DNA of 64,000 bases from Ostrinia nubilalis (GCF_963855985.1 NC_087118.1:12048501-12112500), one strand, 5' to 3'; shown: positions 10,556-23,675, counted from the first letter of the stretch. Notes: generated by a model not told the origin, from the letters alone. Program-made: numbers and translations.

Positions 10556-10764
10556 TGTAGGGGCCTCGACCGGGAATTGATGAAATAAACAGTGGACTGT
10601 ATTACAGGTTTATTGAGACTACGTTAAACACAGTTTGGTTGGCAATTACAAGCAAGGGAGCGCGCGCGGTGTCTCCGGTGGCGTGAGGTGAAGTGAGCGG
10701 CCGATCGCCGCGGGTGCCGCGCGCCCGCGCCTCTGGGCCGAGAGCAACCGAGGACGCAATTACA
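10556..10764 (-). repeat. LTR, minus orientation (209 bp)
   Basis: On the minus strand it runs TGTAATTGCG...GGCCCCTACA, with an AATAAA polyadenylation signal (about 10609-10614) near its 3' end and a primer-binding-like site three bases downstream. No second copy is in the window. Family not recognised. Confidence 0.6.
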
Positions 10765-11005
10765 TTAATCAGTCAATAAACACTTTAATGTTATTAAAAG
10801 TAACTCTTAAACTACTACTAACAAATAATAACAACAAAAAAAAAAAAAAAATTATTACAGAATATAACAATTATTACTTTAGAATCACAAAGACGTAGCT
10901 ACCTACATTAATCAGTTGTTGATTAACACTAGCGCTTAAACTATTATCTAATTAAATAAATCATTAACAACAAAATAATAATTTGTTAAACTGACACAAA
11001 ATATA
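10765..11005. other. AT-rich spacer with a diverged tandem duplication
   Basis: Two related stretches of about 150 bases each start 'tacattaatcagt' (10761 and about 10913). No gene seen. Confidence 0.4.
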
Positions 11006-11088
11006 ATGAGGATCAGTACTGTTGACATAAGTATCTTTAAGACATAAGAAAGATATATCTTTTTGAATTATCGAAATCGGACCATTAC

Positions 11089-11815
11089 CAGGCCTCCGTC
11101 ACTCGCCTATGCCGGCCGAGATAATTACCTACAGCGCGCGACAACTTCAAGTTGCAAATCAGTCATGGCTGCCACGCGCCTGTGTACACACGCGTACCTA
11201 TACTCGCTCAGTCGATCATCGTCGCAATCAAGGTTTATTGTTCCAACAGCACTGTTATTCGTCTTTATAATGGAAAATCGTAATATTTAAAAATAATAAT
11301 TAACTGTAGTAATTTAAATAATTAAAAATAACAGCATTTTTTTTTAAATAAATTTGAAATACTTATGGCAAAAAGCTATAGCAAAAACATTATTTTAGCT
11401 AATAAAACATTAACTTTACTTCACCGTGTCTATTTTCCGACACTACACCTTTTAAAACTGTTTGTCCAATTTCGAATTATCGCAACACTGAAGTTTATTA
11501 ATAGGTACTTTGGAGATGGTACGAAATACAAACACCACTAGATTAACGTTTACTAATCGTAAATACAATAATTGCTTCTCAAAATTAAGTTTTTATTTAT
11601 TTTACTTTACTTAAACAACCCTGACGCTTGAGCTGCGAGGTAGATCAATTCTGATCACAAAAAAATTGCGCTCTTGTGAGCGTAGTAGTAAGGTGCGATT
11701 TCGAATGCACCAGGTTCGTTGGAAATTTTGCATTATTATTATTACCGTTAAAATGTCGGCATCTGATCCTGATCAAGGGAGTGCAATTTCTGTTGCTACT
11801 ATTATGTATTCTGTG
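11089..11815 (+). mobile_element. P7-family element, copy 4 (subfamily 2, 727 bp)
   Basis: CAGG...CTGTG flanked by a perfect 7-bp duplication CCATTAC (11082-11088 and 11816-11822). The empty site is visible in foldback A copy 1 near 5325. Its body matches the reversed copy at 15033-15762 and shares only the terminal parts ('gataattacctacagcg' near the left end, ATTCTGTG at the right) with copies 1-3. No coding frame. Confidence 0.85.
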
Positions 11816-12344
11816 CCATTACTTACGAAGATATTAAGTAATAAACATAGGCCGTTTTTGCCGCTAAAAGTCAACGTACGCAGGGCCGCGTGACGTCACT
11901 ATATCCGAATCGAGCGCAGCCGGCGTACTATTGGAATGGAAAATATTTTTTTCCAGCTAAACTATCAGTTTTAGAAAAAAACTTTTAATAACATTTATTC
12001 ATTAAAATAAAGTAACCCATCGATCAGTAATTTTTAAAAATAAAAATTGTGAAAAATAAGTATCGCTATGTCCAAAAACCACATTTTCATAGGATTCGAT
12101 GGAATGCGGAGACGCGGTTGGGGTGAGTGTAACTTTATGATTGTTTGTATTTTTTAAATTTTTTAAATCTTTTAAATCTTTGGACAATTTCACATAGCGC
12201 CAGTTAGCCCCAAAGTAAGCAACTTAATGCTTGTGTTATGGGTGCTAGCTTAACGGATATACTACTTATATACTTTTTTTTTTTTTAATACATACATATT
12301 ATACATAGTAACACCCAGACCCGTCACAGAAATTAAATTAAGTT

Positions 12345-12735
12345 AAGGTTAAGTCATACCCAGCTTCTGGCCGAGGGGTAGTCATACCTAGCTTATGCTT
12401 ATGGACTGGGGGGAGGGGCTAGCCTTACCCAGCTTTTGGCCTGAGGGGAGGGGGGATCAAGTCATAACCAGTTTCTGGTTCTGGCCTAGGGGGGGGGGGG
12501 GGGGGGTAAGTCATACCCAGCTTATGCTTATAGGCTGGGGGAGGGGCTAGCCTTACCCAGCTTCTGGCCTGGAGGAGGGGGGGGGGGGGGGTGGTCAAGT
12601 CATACCCAGTTTCTGGCCTGGGAGGGGGGGTTAATCATACCCAACTTCTAGCCGAGGGGGAAGTCATGCCCAGTTTATGACCTGGCAAGAGGAGGGGGGC
12701 GGGGGAGTCATACCCAGCTTCTAGGCTAAGATTAT
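12345..12735 (+). repeat. G-rich minisatellite in foldback A copy 2
   Basis: Same 'tacccagcttctggcc' + poly-G units as at 5690-6000, with G runs up to about 18. Unit number and order differ between the copies, showing that the array changes size. Confidence 0.85.
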
Positions 12736-13114
12736 ATCGACACCTTCAGGTTCAATTGTCGTATAAACCATTTTGGCCAAATCGAGTTATAATTATATAC
12801 CATTTTAATCAGATTTTTTTTCTCTATCGAGCTGTATATTCGAAATATTTAAATTCGATAAAAAAATGTTTATACGCCCCAAAAAACTATAGCGTAAAAG
12901 ATAAATAAATACCTTATAAACAGTGTAAAAACCGAACGCTTGTTTTTGGTATTTTTGCTAAGATGTATCAACCTTACATTTTTTTAAGCCAGGACGTAAA
13001 ACTCTCTCGTAATTGAAAATGGTTTTTACGCCTAAAGACATGGCGTTTTATGTCCAGATTCAACGTCGTAAGTCCACGTATTCAGTATGGTAATTATCTG
13101 TTTCATATTCATAT

Positions 13115-13336
13115 TATAGCAAACCGGTTACTACGTGCCTATCGCGCCGGCATCACGCTACGCTACCCGATATGGGCATAGCTCGAATCCCGCGCGAGCT
13201 ACACCCCGCGCGCCGCGCCCCGCTAACGGTTACAGCGCTCTAGAATTTTCGATCGGCGTCCCGCCCATAGCCGCGACGCATCGATCGCCAGTACGCGTTC
13301 GCGCTCCGCACGTTACACGCGCGCGCGCTGCTCATA
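13115..13336 (+). repeat. 5' LTR of gypsy-1
   Basis: Begins TATAGCAAACC and ends GCTGCTCATA, so it lacks the usual TG...CA ends, as in some gypsy-group elements. As read it is identical to the 3' LTR, pointing to a very recent insertion. Confidence 0.9.
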
Positions 13337-13338
13337 TC

Positions 13339-13351
13339 TGGCGCCCAACGT
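13339..13351 (+). promoter_or_regulatory. Primer-binding site, tRNA-Lys type
   Basis: TGGCGCCCAACGT lies two bases after the 5' LTR and matches the primer site used with tRNA-Lys by several retroviruses and gypsy-group elements. It starts minus-strand DNA synthesis. Confidence 0.8.
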
Positions 13352-13364
13352 AAAATATGTATAA

Positions 13365-14450
13365 GTGACCTACAGTGACAGTGTAAAAGTTATTCGTTCT
13401 CCGCAATGCATACAAGAAGCCGAAACGCGTGTGACAGAGAGAATGCGGCGCCAAATCCCGCATTTCCCAGCCCTCTGTCGCCCACGCCGCCGACGCAGGA
13501 TCGCGATGAACACGAAGTTCCAACAAGCCGCGACACGACCTACTTCTCACTTTTCTACTGAAAACGTAGCCAGCATAATAGAATCATTGCAAAGATCGCA
13601 GACGGAAGCATTCAAAGACCTCCTGTTATCTGTGACACGAATTAACACGTCGACACCGGCCCCAGGGGAAGGCACCCTGGCCCGCTGTAAGTCACAATTT
13701 TCCGGCCACCCGAACGAATCGGTAGAAGCGTTTATAGACGCCGTCGAGGCGTACAGCGACTGTGCTCAAGTGTCCAGCACTAACATCGTTCGCGGCCTCG
13801 CATTTCTATTCAGTGGTGATGCTGCTACGTGGTGGCTTGGCATCAAGAACACCATCACATCGTGGGACGAGGCCAAAGAGAACCTGATAAGTGCCTTCGG
13901 TGACCGCCGCCCGCCACACCGCATTTACCTACAGCTATTCGCGAGCCCGCAGATGCACAATGAAAACACGGACACATTCATAGCGCGCAGCCGTGCCCTT
14001 CTATCGAAAATATCGGATAGAGACGTCTCGGAGAAGGCCAGGCTAGACATGGTGTACGGCCTCCTACACACTAAAATCCGGCAGAGACTACGTCGTGAAG
14101 AATTTGCCACTTTTCAAGACCTACTACGTCATGCGCGCAATATAGAAGACAGCCAGGGCGAGGCAGATACGTCGAGAGGTACTCCGACGCCGCGCACGGC
14201 ACCCCGCGCGAGCACAACATACGCCGCGGCGGTCCCCGAGCGCCCACTTATACGGCGCCGGAATCCGCCATACGTGCCCCGCAACCGCCGCCTGCCACCG
14301 CCGCCAGCCGCTATCCGGCCCTCGCAGCCGCCGCCACCCGGGCGCCGCCGGCCGTCACGTACGCCGCCACCCGCCAGCCGCCGCCGCCCCCGCCGCCGTC
14401 GTCCCCGCCGCCGCAACCATCACCTGACGCCGCCGCCGCCCCCGCCGCGA
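13365..14450 (+). CDS. Gypsy-1 gag, capsid part
   Basis: Structural protein of the particle. The frame opens at 13365, but the ATG at 13506 (MNTKFQQ) is an equally good start. A Ty3-type capsid lies at about 13680-14160 (SQFSGHPNESVEAFIDAVE, AATWWLG, DMVYGLL). It is followed by a Pro/Arg-rich low-complexity tail. The zinc knuckle is not in this frame: it lies one frame back (-1), so a change of frame occurs in the CCG/CGC-rich stretch around 14,240-14,440. This may be a mutation or a slip site. The original frame continues as nonsense to 14675. Confidence 0.8.
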
Positions 14451-14451
14451 G

Positions 14452-15032
14452 AAAGTCGCGTCCCACATGCACGTACTGCAAAAGGTTTGGACACACCCGC
14501 GATCAATGCAGTAAGTTGCAGAGCCAAGGTCAGTCCCAATTCCCTACTAACTATTCAGTGCGTGATAACGGTGATAACTCGTTGCGTGATAAAAGTGAGC
14601 CATTCTTTAGTGTCGAATCCCGGTCGTTTTCGCGTAAAGTGCGTAATCAGTGTTCAAAATCAATTAATAACTTAAACTCTAAAGACTCTAACCATAAAAC
14701 TACTAAGAAAACGACTCGTCCATCAAATAATAGCAACTCTAAAATACCTACAAATTGTAGTGTTCAAAGTTCCTACTCGTGTCCCGCTTCCGATGTGCAA
14801 AATCATTCTATTTCACAGAGTCCCAAAACGCGATTAAATACATTATTTGATGAACGAAGTCGCAATAACATTCAGTGTAATAGCGATAGTTACAATGCTC
14901 AATCTTTAAATAGTTCGATTACTCCAGAAAAATGTAATTTTTCTCACTCTTGTAAAGATAAACAAGATGCTAAGAGTAACAATAGCATGCCACAATGTAA
15001 TACGAATCAACATGTTCAATCCTTACCAATGT
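14452..15032 (+). CDS. Gypsy-1 gag, zinc knuckle and Asn/Ser/Cys-rich part (cut by P7 copy 5)
   Basis: Frame -1 relative to the capsid part. A perfect CCHC knuckle (Cys-X2-Cys-X4-His-X4-Cys, 14468-14509) binds RNA. It is followed by a long low-complexity region rich in Asn, Ser, Gln and Cys that has no known counterpart. The frame runs into P7 copy 5 at 15033 and stops at 15046 inside it. It resumes in the same register at 15763. The Cys-rich repeats ('QCN..Q..QSL..CKCNF') continue after the insert. Confidence 0.75.
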
Positions 15033-15762
15033 CACAGAATACATAATAGTAGCAACAGAAATTGCACTCCTTTGTGTAGGATCAGATGCCGACATTTTAA
15101 CGGTAATAATAATAATGCAAAATATCCAACGCACATGGTGCATTCGAAATCGCACCTTACTACTACGCTCACAAGAGCGCAATTTTTTTGTATTCAGAAT
15201 TGATCTACCTCACAGCTCAAGCGTCAGGGTTGTATAAGCAAAGTAAAATAAATAAAAACTTAATTTTAATAAACATTTACCTATTGTATTTACGATTGGT
15301 AAACTTTAATCTAGTGGTGTTTGTATAATCGTACCATCTCTAAAGTCCTATTAATAAACTTCAGTGTTGCGATAATTCGAAATTGGACAAACAGTTTTAA
15401 AAGGTGTAGTGTCGGAAAATACACACGGTGAAGTAAGGTTAATGTTTTTATTAGCTAAAATATTTTTTTTTGCTACAGTTTTTTGTCATAAATATTTCAA
15501 AATTATTTAAAAAGTGTAGATTTTTTTAATTATTTAAATTGCTACAGTTAATTATTTTTCCTAAATATTTCGATTTTCCATTAAAGAAGAATAACAGTGC
15601 TGTTGGAACAATAAAACTTGATTGCGACGATGATCGACCGAGCGTGTATAGAAATACGCGTGTGTTCACAGGCGCGTGGCGGCCCTGACTGATTTGCAAC
15701 TTGAAGTTGTCGCGCGCTGTAGGTAATTATCTCGGCCGCCATAGGCGAGTGACGGAGACCTG
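15033..15762 (-). mobile_element. P7-family element, copy 5 (subfamily 2, 730 bp)
   Basis: CACAG...CCTG flanked by a perfect 7-bp duplication CCAATGT (15026-15032, 15763-15769) inside gypsy-1. Its excision would restore the gypsy frame exactly (737 bases removed, registers 1 and 2 reconciled). Near-identical to 11089-11815 in opposite orientation, so this subfamily moved after gypsy-1 arrived. Confidence 0.9.
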
Positions 15763-18181
15763 CCAATGTCTCGTAAGTGTAATTCCGAAAAACTTAATTT
15801 TTCGCTGCCATGTGATTGTCGTAATAATTTGTCACAGTGTAACAGTAATCAGCATACTCAGTCCCTACAAACTTGTAAGTGCAATTTTGATAAAACCAAA
15901 TTTAATTCTTGTCAATCCTGTGATAATAGAGATAACGTGTCACAGTGCAATAATGTTCAGTATACTCAATCCTTACAAGCTTGTAAGTGCCATTTTCATA
16001 AGACTAACTGTAATGTTTCTCAATCCTGTGTTAATACAAATAGTGTGTCACAGTGCAATAATGAGCAGTATAGTCCATCCTTACAAGTTGATTGTAAGTG
16101 CAATTATGTAAAATTTAATTCCACTGATTCTTGTGATCATAATAATGTTGTGTCACAATGCAACAATAGTCAGTATCGCCAATCCTTACACAGTCGTTGT
16201 AAGTGCAATTTAGGAAATTCTAATTTTGTTTATTCTTGTGATAATTCTAGTAATAATGAGTCACGATGCAAAAATGATCAGAATAGTCAATCCTTACATA
16301 ACTGTAAGTGCAACTTTGATAAATGTGTAATTAATTCTACATCTTGTGAAAATCTTAGTTCAGGGCCACAATGTAGTGATGTTCAGAATACCCAGTGTTC
16401 ACAAATATGTCAAAATTGCAACTTGATCAAATGCTATTGTTTTGAATATGGAAATGTAAATAATGGAGCGCGTGCGTGTGATGACGATTTTGCGGATAGC
16501 CCCGTAGGCCGCGATTTACGCCCTATTTTTCATATTGACATCTTAGGTCACAAGGGTACCGCTCTTATCGATACGGCCGCTAGACACTGTATTGCGGGTC
16601 ACATGCTGTATGCTCTCCTTCTACGCCTGGGTCATCAACTTCATTCTTCCTGGCGGGAAATAAAACTCGCCGACAGTATAGTCCGACGTATGAAGGTACT
16701 TACCACCACATTACCTGTGCGCTTAGAGCAGACCGTCATTAGAATCCCGTTTTTAATTTTTCCAGACGCTACAAATAACGAGACGTTACTGGGAATAGAT
16801 TTTATTACAGCTGCTAAGGTAGTAATAGATTTTCACAACGACTTGTGGTTTTTCAGCAATAATGATCAAATAAAATATAATCTGTCGTTTGAACCTACCT
16901 CTCGTACCGTGTCCTGTGCTTCTACAGAGGTTCTTAGGGATGATGAAGGCCGTCATCTCAATCCAGCTGAGCGACAAGCGCTCGCTGATGTCCTCACCAG
17001 GCACGCGCATATTTTCAGAGCAGGGGGAGGCCCAACACCGTATGCAGAACATCGCATCGAGACTGGTGAGCACCCGCCAATAGCTGTGCCTCCTTACCGC
17101 CTGAATCCCTCAAAGAAGGAGCAAATGAAGGTAGAGATTGACAAAATGTTACAGGATGACATCATCGAAGATTGCGAATCGGCTTGGTGTTCCCCGGCGC
17201 TGATGGTGCCGAAGTCCAATGGTGGTATCCGTTTTTGCGTAGACTACAGACGCCTAAACGCAGTCACCAAGTCCGATACTTACCCGATGCCGCGCATCGA
17301 TGAGCTGTTGCAGAGTACTAAACGAGACTGCTTCATGAGTACCCTGGACCTGAAGTCCTCGTACTGGCAGGTGAAGGTACGCGAAGCCGACAGGGACAAA
17401 ACCGCGTTTACTTGCCCTCTAGGTACTTACCGCTTTAAGAGAATGCCGTTCGGTCTGAAAAACGCACCAGCGACATTCCAGCGCCTCATAGATCGTCTTC
17501 GTTCCTGCTCAGCTTTACAAAACGTAACTATACTTGCGTACTTAGATGACCTACTGGTGATTTCTGATGGAGGAATCCAGAAACATCTGCAAGACCTCGA
17601 GGCAGTTTTCAAACGCCTGGCCGAGTTCCACCTCCACGTCAACAGGGAGAAGTGTGCGTTCGCTAGAGAAAGCGTCAAATACCTCGGCCACGTTGTTACC
17701 CAGCAGGGTATTTCCACCGACCCAGAGAAGGTGAGTACTGTCCTCGAGATGAAGGAACCAGGTAACCTTAAACACCTGAGAACCTTTCTGCAGACTTGTT
17801 CATGGTTCAGGAAATTCATACCGAACTTCTCTAAAGTTGCCGAACCATTAACACGCCTAACCAGGAAAAACCAAGTATGGACTTGGGGTGCTGACCAATC
17901 TCGATCCTTCAACGAGCTGAAGCGCCTACTTACCTCGGCTCCTGTGCTGGTGCAAGCTGATTTCACCCAGCCCTTCATCCTGCGCACCGATGCAAGCAAT
18001 TATGCCCTCGGCGCAGTGCTACTACAAGGTGAAGGTCACCAGGAGAGGCCGATAGAATACGCCAGCCGACTTTTCAACGCAGCTGAGCGCAACTACTCCA
18101 CCACGGAGCGAGAAGCGCTCGCGGTAGTGTGGGCTGTGGAGCGTTTTCGACCTTACCTGGACGGCCAACCAGTCATCATTG
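15763..18181 (+). CDS. Gypsy-1 pol, first part: Cys-rich region, protease, reverse transcriptase, RNase H start
   Basis: Continues the interrupted gag-pol frame. First about 230 residues: seven or so degenerate repeats of about 35 residues with 'CKCNF' and 'SQCNN.QY.QSL', an unusual Cys/Asn-rich insert between gag and protease. Then an aspartic protease with LIDTAARHCI (DTAA instead of the usual DTGA/DSGA), reverse transcriptase with FCVDYRRLN, LDLKSSYWQV, MPFGLKNAPATFQ and the catalytic YLDD, and RNase H with RTDASNYALGAVL and STTEREALAVVWAVERF. The frame ends at 18189 inside the LTR element inserted at 18182; the RNase H end is at 24207. Confidence 0.9.
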
Positions 18182-18709
18182 TGAAATGAAACACTCTTGT
18201 AGGTTGTTCTAACTTGTATTTCAGCACCACTGATTTACACAATTCCGACATTATGACGTCATCTTAATAGTACCTCTTGCTTTGAACGCTCAAATCGAAC
18301 TGACTGTTCAGCGGCATGCCAGCGATAAGGTAACTTCCCCCTCCATCAGTGAAAGTCGACCGGTTCAAAACGACTTATCGACGGCATGCCCCGGAACTAG
18401 TCAAATGCATTACTTATTTCATAATTAGCTGTTTTTTAATTTTTAAAATACTAAAATGTATACAATAAAAATCTAAAATAATTAAATTAAATAATAAATA
18501 TGAAATAATTGGATGTAATACAAAATAAATTCTAAAATCATTCTAATGTCTGCAAAATGCCTAGGAAGTAATCAAATAAAGTATTTTAATTTAATAATGG
18601 GTTTTTGGGTTCTTCTAAAATACAATACAAATACTAAAATTGTTGCAATAACTATTTAAAAGTAACCAATAAACGTATTAAATACAATATAAATTCTAAA
18701 ATCATTACA
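18182..18709 (-). repeat. LTR of the LARD-like element, left copy
   Basis: 528 bp, begins TGAAATGAAAC and ends AATCATTACA on the plus strand. The AT-rich third contains repeated 'ttctaaaatcatt'-like words, which continue into the interior (18,760-18,790). Confidence 0.85.
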
Positions 18710-21700
18710 TTCGGCCATCCGACACCGTGATGCCTCCCGGCATTCACGTCTAATAAGGATTTATTCTAAAATCATTAATATTACTTTTCAAAACAATATG
18801 AAGCATAAAATATATAGTAGAATGATAAACAATTCTATGACAACTTGTTAACATAGTGTTTTAACATTAATAATGCATTTTAGAAACTATATTCTTCATA
18901 TGAAACCAGTAACAAATTTTAAGAAAGGGAGAAAAATCTTGTAGGTACTTATACACACTATACATTTTCACCTAATCTATATTATTCGTAATGACTTATT
19001 TTATAACCAATAACGGATAAATTTGCATGAAATTCAGATATAAAGTAAAACTTCTCATATCGAATATATTGGAAACTTCTCTTTTTAAATCCAATTTTTT
19101 ATTTCACATAAATACACGTCCATTAGATGTTAGTACATAATCAATTTAATTACAGTGTATCTTGCCATGACTGCCATGTGAAAGTTAGTAACTTTATAAG
19201 AACATGTCAAAACGTTAATATTATATCCAATTATATCCATTTGTAACCGTAATCTGGCAAATAATGAATTATGGTCAAGATTTATGATTAACACTAAAGG
19301 TACTTTCGTCAGAATTATGTATTTCTAAGGCCTTAACATAATTTTCTTCTTTACAAATTTTCCAAGTTTTTGAAACCAATAGGTACAATTACAGTGTTCT
19401 TATACATATTATGTGTTTCTGAATGTCTGTGATGCTCGATTTCATCACGATTAGCGCAACATATTTGCCATCTAGCTGTACGTGGGACCACTAAAAATAA
19501 TTTGGTATCAACCTTACTGTATCTGCTATTTGAAGAGATTATGATGTTTGGATGGGATGTCGTCAGATTCTATGACTAAATTTTGGTATTTGGACTATTC
19601 GCGGAACTAAATTTCTTCTCTTTTTTTTAACGTGGTTCTTAAGGCAGCATAACCAGTAGAAACTTTTAAGTCCTAAAAGATATACACCTTTTTTTTTTTT
19701 TAGCACACACCACAGCTAAAGTCTAACTCATAGAAGTTGTCTTTCATAGAAGTTGTCTTTCATTGAAGATGTCTTTCCTCAGGGGTCGTCTGTCTGTGGG
19801 TCGACTAAAGTAAGTGACTGCTACAGAACTTTGAAGACTTTTCTCTTTATCATTAAGATCTGACTTAAATATGATTTAGAGTCCTGAATAATATTGATAA
19901 GCAGCTATGGATTATGTTAGTCATCTATGGATTAAGTTAGTCATCTATGGATTTCTGAACCCTTTTCCCTTTTGTAATGAGATAAGTGGTAATGGTTGTA
20001 TTTGCACATTATTTTTCATCCTGACATCAAAGACTGCACGTGTACGTTCTATCTCAGTCAGATTTATAGCAATACAATCGCGATAATTTCACAAAAGAGT
20101 ATAAAGCTTATATAAATCTAACTAATCAGAACTAAGTCCGGGCTTAGTCATAATATCAGCTCTATCGAGAGTATCCATAGCTGAGGGGTCTTTTACAATT
20201 CGATTTACATGACATATTGGACATGCTCCAAAAAGCATTGAAGTAGCTATTAAAACATTTACTTTAAGTGTTATTGGACTAGGCGACAAATTACTAAAAA
20301 CGATTTCACCTTTGCCGTTGTGAATTAAAAAGGCTCTTTTAAACACCCGGTACTTGGCCCCCAGTTTAATTTATATATTAATATTATAAATGCGAAAGCA
20401 ACCCTGTATACTTGCTTTCACTCTTAAACCACCGAACCAACCTCGATGAAATTTGGCATAGAGATTGAGTACTCAAACAACTGTGACAAACAAAACTCCA
20501 CGCTGGCGAACCCTCGGCGGAAAGCTATTCGCATTATAAAATATTAGTTTATCTAAACATCCCCTGTATATATTTTTTTATCACTTGAAAATATAGAACC
20601 GCCTAAGGCGGGAATCGAACCCACGGCCTTAAGCTCGCCAGGTGTCAAAGTTATTTTAAAAATTTTAATCGAAAGGCAACTCTAAAAGCCAGAAACTACC
20701 CTCTGTAAAACTAGAAATTTATGTTAACTGGTATTCACTTGTGTCCGTCATTTTTGTGGCTCTCAAAAATAAACTGACCAGGAATTTTATAGAATGTGAG
20801 TATTCCAAACCGTGAGAAATTGCAGTTGCGTGAAGTTTTGACCAATAGACGTGTTGACACCACCAGTCAATTGACGTACTTTTAAAAACTGTTAAATCAA
20901 ACTCCCATAGATTTTGTATGGCACGACAAGCAAGTGACGTCACTATTTTGTTAATTTAATAAAACTACTTTTCTTAATTACAATGCGACCAAAAATGGTA
21001 ATTTACAGGTCATTTCAGATTAATTAAGTTTTCAAGATCAGAATGTCTTTAATAAATTGTAATATCGAATTAATGGGGAATGGTGTCAAATCGTCTATTG
21101 TCAGTGAAGTCTGCTATACATCATCAATCACTAACACTTCTATAACAGCTTCAATCTCATCAACATTTTTGTTTATATTAGCTCTATACACAGAGGTATG
21201 ACTGATGATTGACCACAACTTTTACAATTGGAATTGATATTGAAATGATCCGCCAAACTATACTTAGTTTCAGCATCGGTTTTTGCGTCAACAAGTGCAC
21301 TCACTACCAACACTTAAAAGGATTTTTCATTTACCAAAACAGTCTCATAGATTTCTTTTTTCTGTCATTAAAATAATTACGTAAACTGTTCATCCTTTCA
21401 AGTAGTAGGATTCAAAATTTCCTCTAACAGACGTCCGTAGTTCTCTTAGCTAAGCCAATTAACTTTTGCAATGTCTAAGTCAAAGACAAAATTCTCTTAT
21501 TTGCATTAGCTATTATAATAGCGCTCACAAAATTGTCATAAAAAAATGAAAGACTACTAAAAGAAAAACTTTAAACTTCTGCTCTTATTGAACCTTGACG
21601 TTTCATATCTTTTGCTCTACCAAAAAATGAATTAAAGTCTAACCTAACATAATTAACCTATCTATGAAACCTTGGTACAGGTACTAAATTCTTTTTATAG

Positions 21701-23675
21701 TTACAAATTGCATGACGTTTTTTTTATGACTTCTTACAGTAATATAATATTGTGTTTATTTGAGGTCGCTAACTGATGTAGTTCTTTGAGAAAACTAAAT
21801 TAGAAGAAAAAGCTTAATTCACCTAGAAACTACCTATCTAGGTCAGACTAATGTAATCAGAGGTCAGAATAATTCGAAATATATTTTTGAAGTGGAATTA
21901 TAGATAGACAAGATATTGTACTTGGCAAAAGAACCTACCGAAAGTCCGAACCGATGACAATTTTAAAATAAACGAATCATTAATTTTATTCAGTTTACTT
22001 GTGTAAAAATATTTTAAAAAAAATATTTTTTAGCACATTTACTTTAACGTTCCTTTAAACGTTATAATCGAATAATTTATTATTACCTTTAATTATTACT
22101 ATTAAAGATTTACTACATAAGCTGATATCCCCATTTTACTGTAGGTAAGCGTAATATTATTATTTCATAATGTGTGCGCAATAAAACTACCAATAAAAAA
22201 ATAGGTACTTTTCTTCACTAGATTCTATCAGAAATTTTACGAACCTCATGTGGCACTGCTCTTTCATTCAGTAGAGCTGGAAGAAGATGAGCTCCTTCGC
22301 GTATTTTTCTTCAACCTTGGCCCCATAGAAGACGATCGTGGTGGCGCCTTCTTACTGGACGACGACGACAACTTCGTCCGTTTAGCACGCTTATTTCATC
22401 GTCAGCTGACGGGTGTCCCTGGCGGTATACGAGCTCAATCTTCAGTCGTCGTTGTACTCAACTGTGAAATAAAGTACTCGACGAAATAAACTGTGTCTGA
22501 CCAGCATCAACTCGACATCATATGGAAGCTATGTTCATGTTATATTAAGCAAAAGTTTGATTTATTTCTTTTCCAAAAATCTAAATCTCAAAAATAAATC
22601 TAAAAAATCTTTTGTTTGACAATCAATATTATGCTCCCTGAGCAAAGTGTAGTAAAATACCATTGTGACATGTTTCTATTATACTTATGCATCACTAATA
22701 AAGATTTTGTATTTATATTTGTATTTTATTCAGTGCGACCTACACACACAACTCATGTGACAACTGGACGGCTTCCTTGTTATGTCAGCAATAGAAGGCT
22801 TTTTATTCTAGAGACATCCTAAACAATGGGGCCCTTAAGGCGCATCTAGCCTGATAAACTGGAGGCACGTCTAGCCTCGTCATACTAAGTCATAGTCATA
22901 GTCAAAGGCACATCTAGCCTAATAAACTGGAGGCTCGTCTAGCCTCGTTATATTTAGTCATATTCAAAAGCGCATCTAGCCTGATAAACTGGAGGAGTGT
23001 CTAGCCTCGTTATACTAAGTCATAGTCATGGTCATAGTCATAGTTATAGTCAAAGTCAAAGCCAAAAGTCAAAATATCTTTATTCGTTTAGACTAATTAA
23101 TAGTACTTACAAATGGTCGAATATTTTGTTCTTAAGGAGCCTCTACATGTCTCATACTTAGTCATAGTCAATGGCGCATCTAGCCTGATAAACTGGAGGC
23201 ACACGTCTAGCCTCGTTATACTAAGTCATAGTCATAGTCTAAGGCGCATCTAGCCTAATAAACAGGAGACGCGTCTAGTCTCGTTTAGTATCTTTATTTG
23301 CTTAGACTAATTAATAGTACTTACTAATCGTCAATATTTTGCTCTTAAGGAGCCTCTACATGTCTCATACTTAGTCATAGTCAATGGCACATCTAGCCTG
23401 ATAAACTGGAGGCACGTCTAGCCTCGATATACTAAGTCAGTCACAGTCATAGTCATGGTCATGGTCATAGTCATAGTCATAGTCATGGTCAGTCTAAGGC
23501 GTATCTAGTCTAATAATCTGGAGGCGCGTCTAGCCTCGTTTTAAACATAACTTTTCCATGCATTAAACGAAATATTCATACTTTTTTCTACTTGAACTTT
23601 TTAAAATCAACTACTTTTTAACCAAATAAATTAAAACGTACCTTATGAGCTGTAGATCACGTACCACTTCTGAGT
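18710..23675. other. Non-coding interior of the LARD-like element
   Basis: AT-rich with no frame above 80 codons. It holds a Lepidoptera-type dispersed repeat fragment (about 20,380-20,570, 'gatgaaatttggcatagaga'), a tRNA B-box-like 'gggttcgattcccgcc' on the minus strand (about 20,605-20,620), a short Ser/Arg/Lys-rich minus frame (22,255-22,405) that could be a gag nucleocapsid relic, and the minisatellite at 22836-23545. Small frames at 20122-20346 and 20719-20943 (minus) match nothing I know. Confidence 0.6.
22836..23545. repeat. Minisatellite with CTAGCCT words
   Basis: Seven degenerate units of about 65 bases: 'ggcgcatctagcctgataaa', then 'ctggaggcacgtctagcctc', then (CATAGT)n of variable length. 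Two units have an extra shared block of about 75 bases ('atctttatt' to 'catgtctcatacttag'). No coding potential. Confidence 0.85.

Noticed and set aside
14129..14496. Gly/Arg-rich minus frames
   Set aside because: Antisense of the GC-rich linker of gypsy-1 gag.
20595..20640. tRNA gene on the minus strand from the B box 'gggttcgattcccgcc'
   Set aside because: No matching A box or acceptor stem nearby.
22836..23545. CRISPR-like array of spaced repeats
   Set aside because: Units are degenerate, spacers are also repeated, and the host is a eukaryote: minisatellite.
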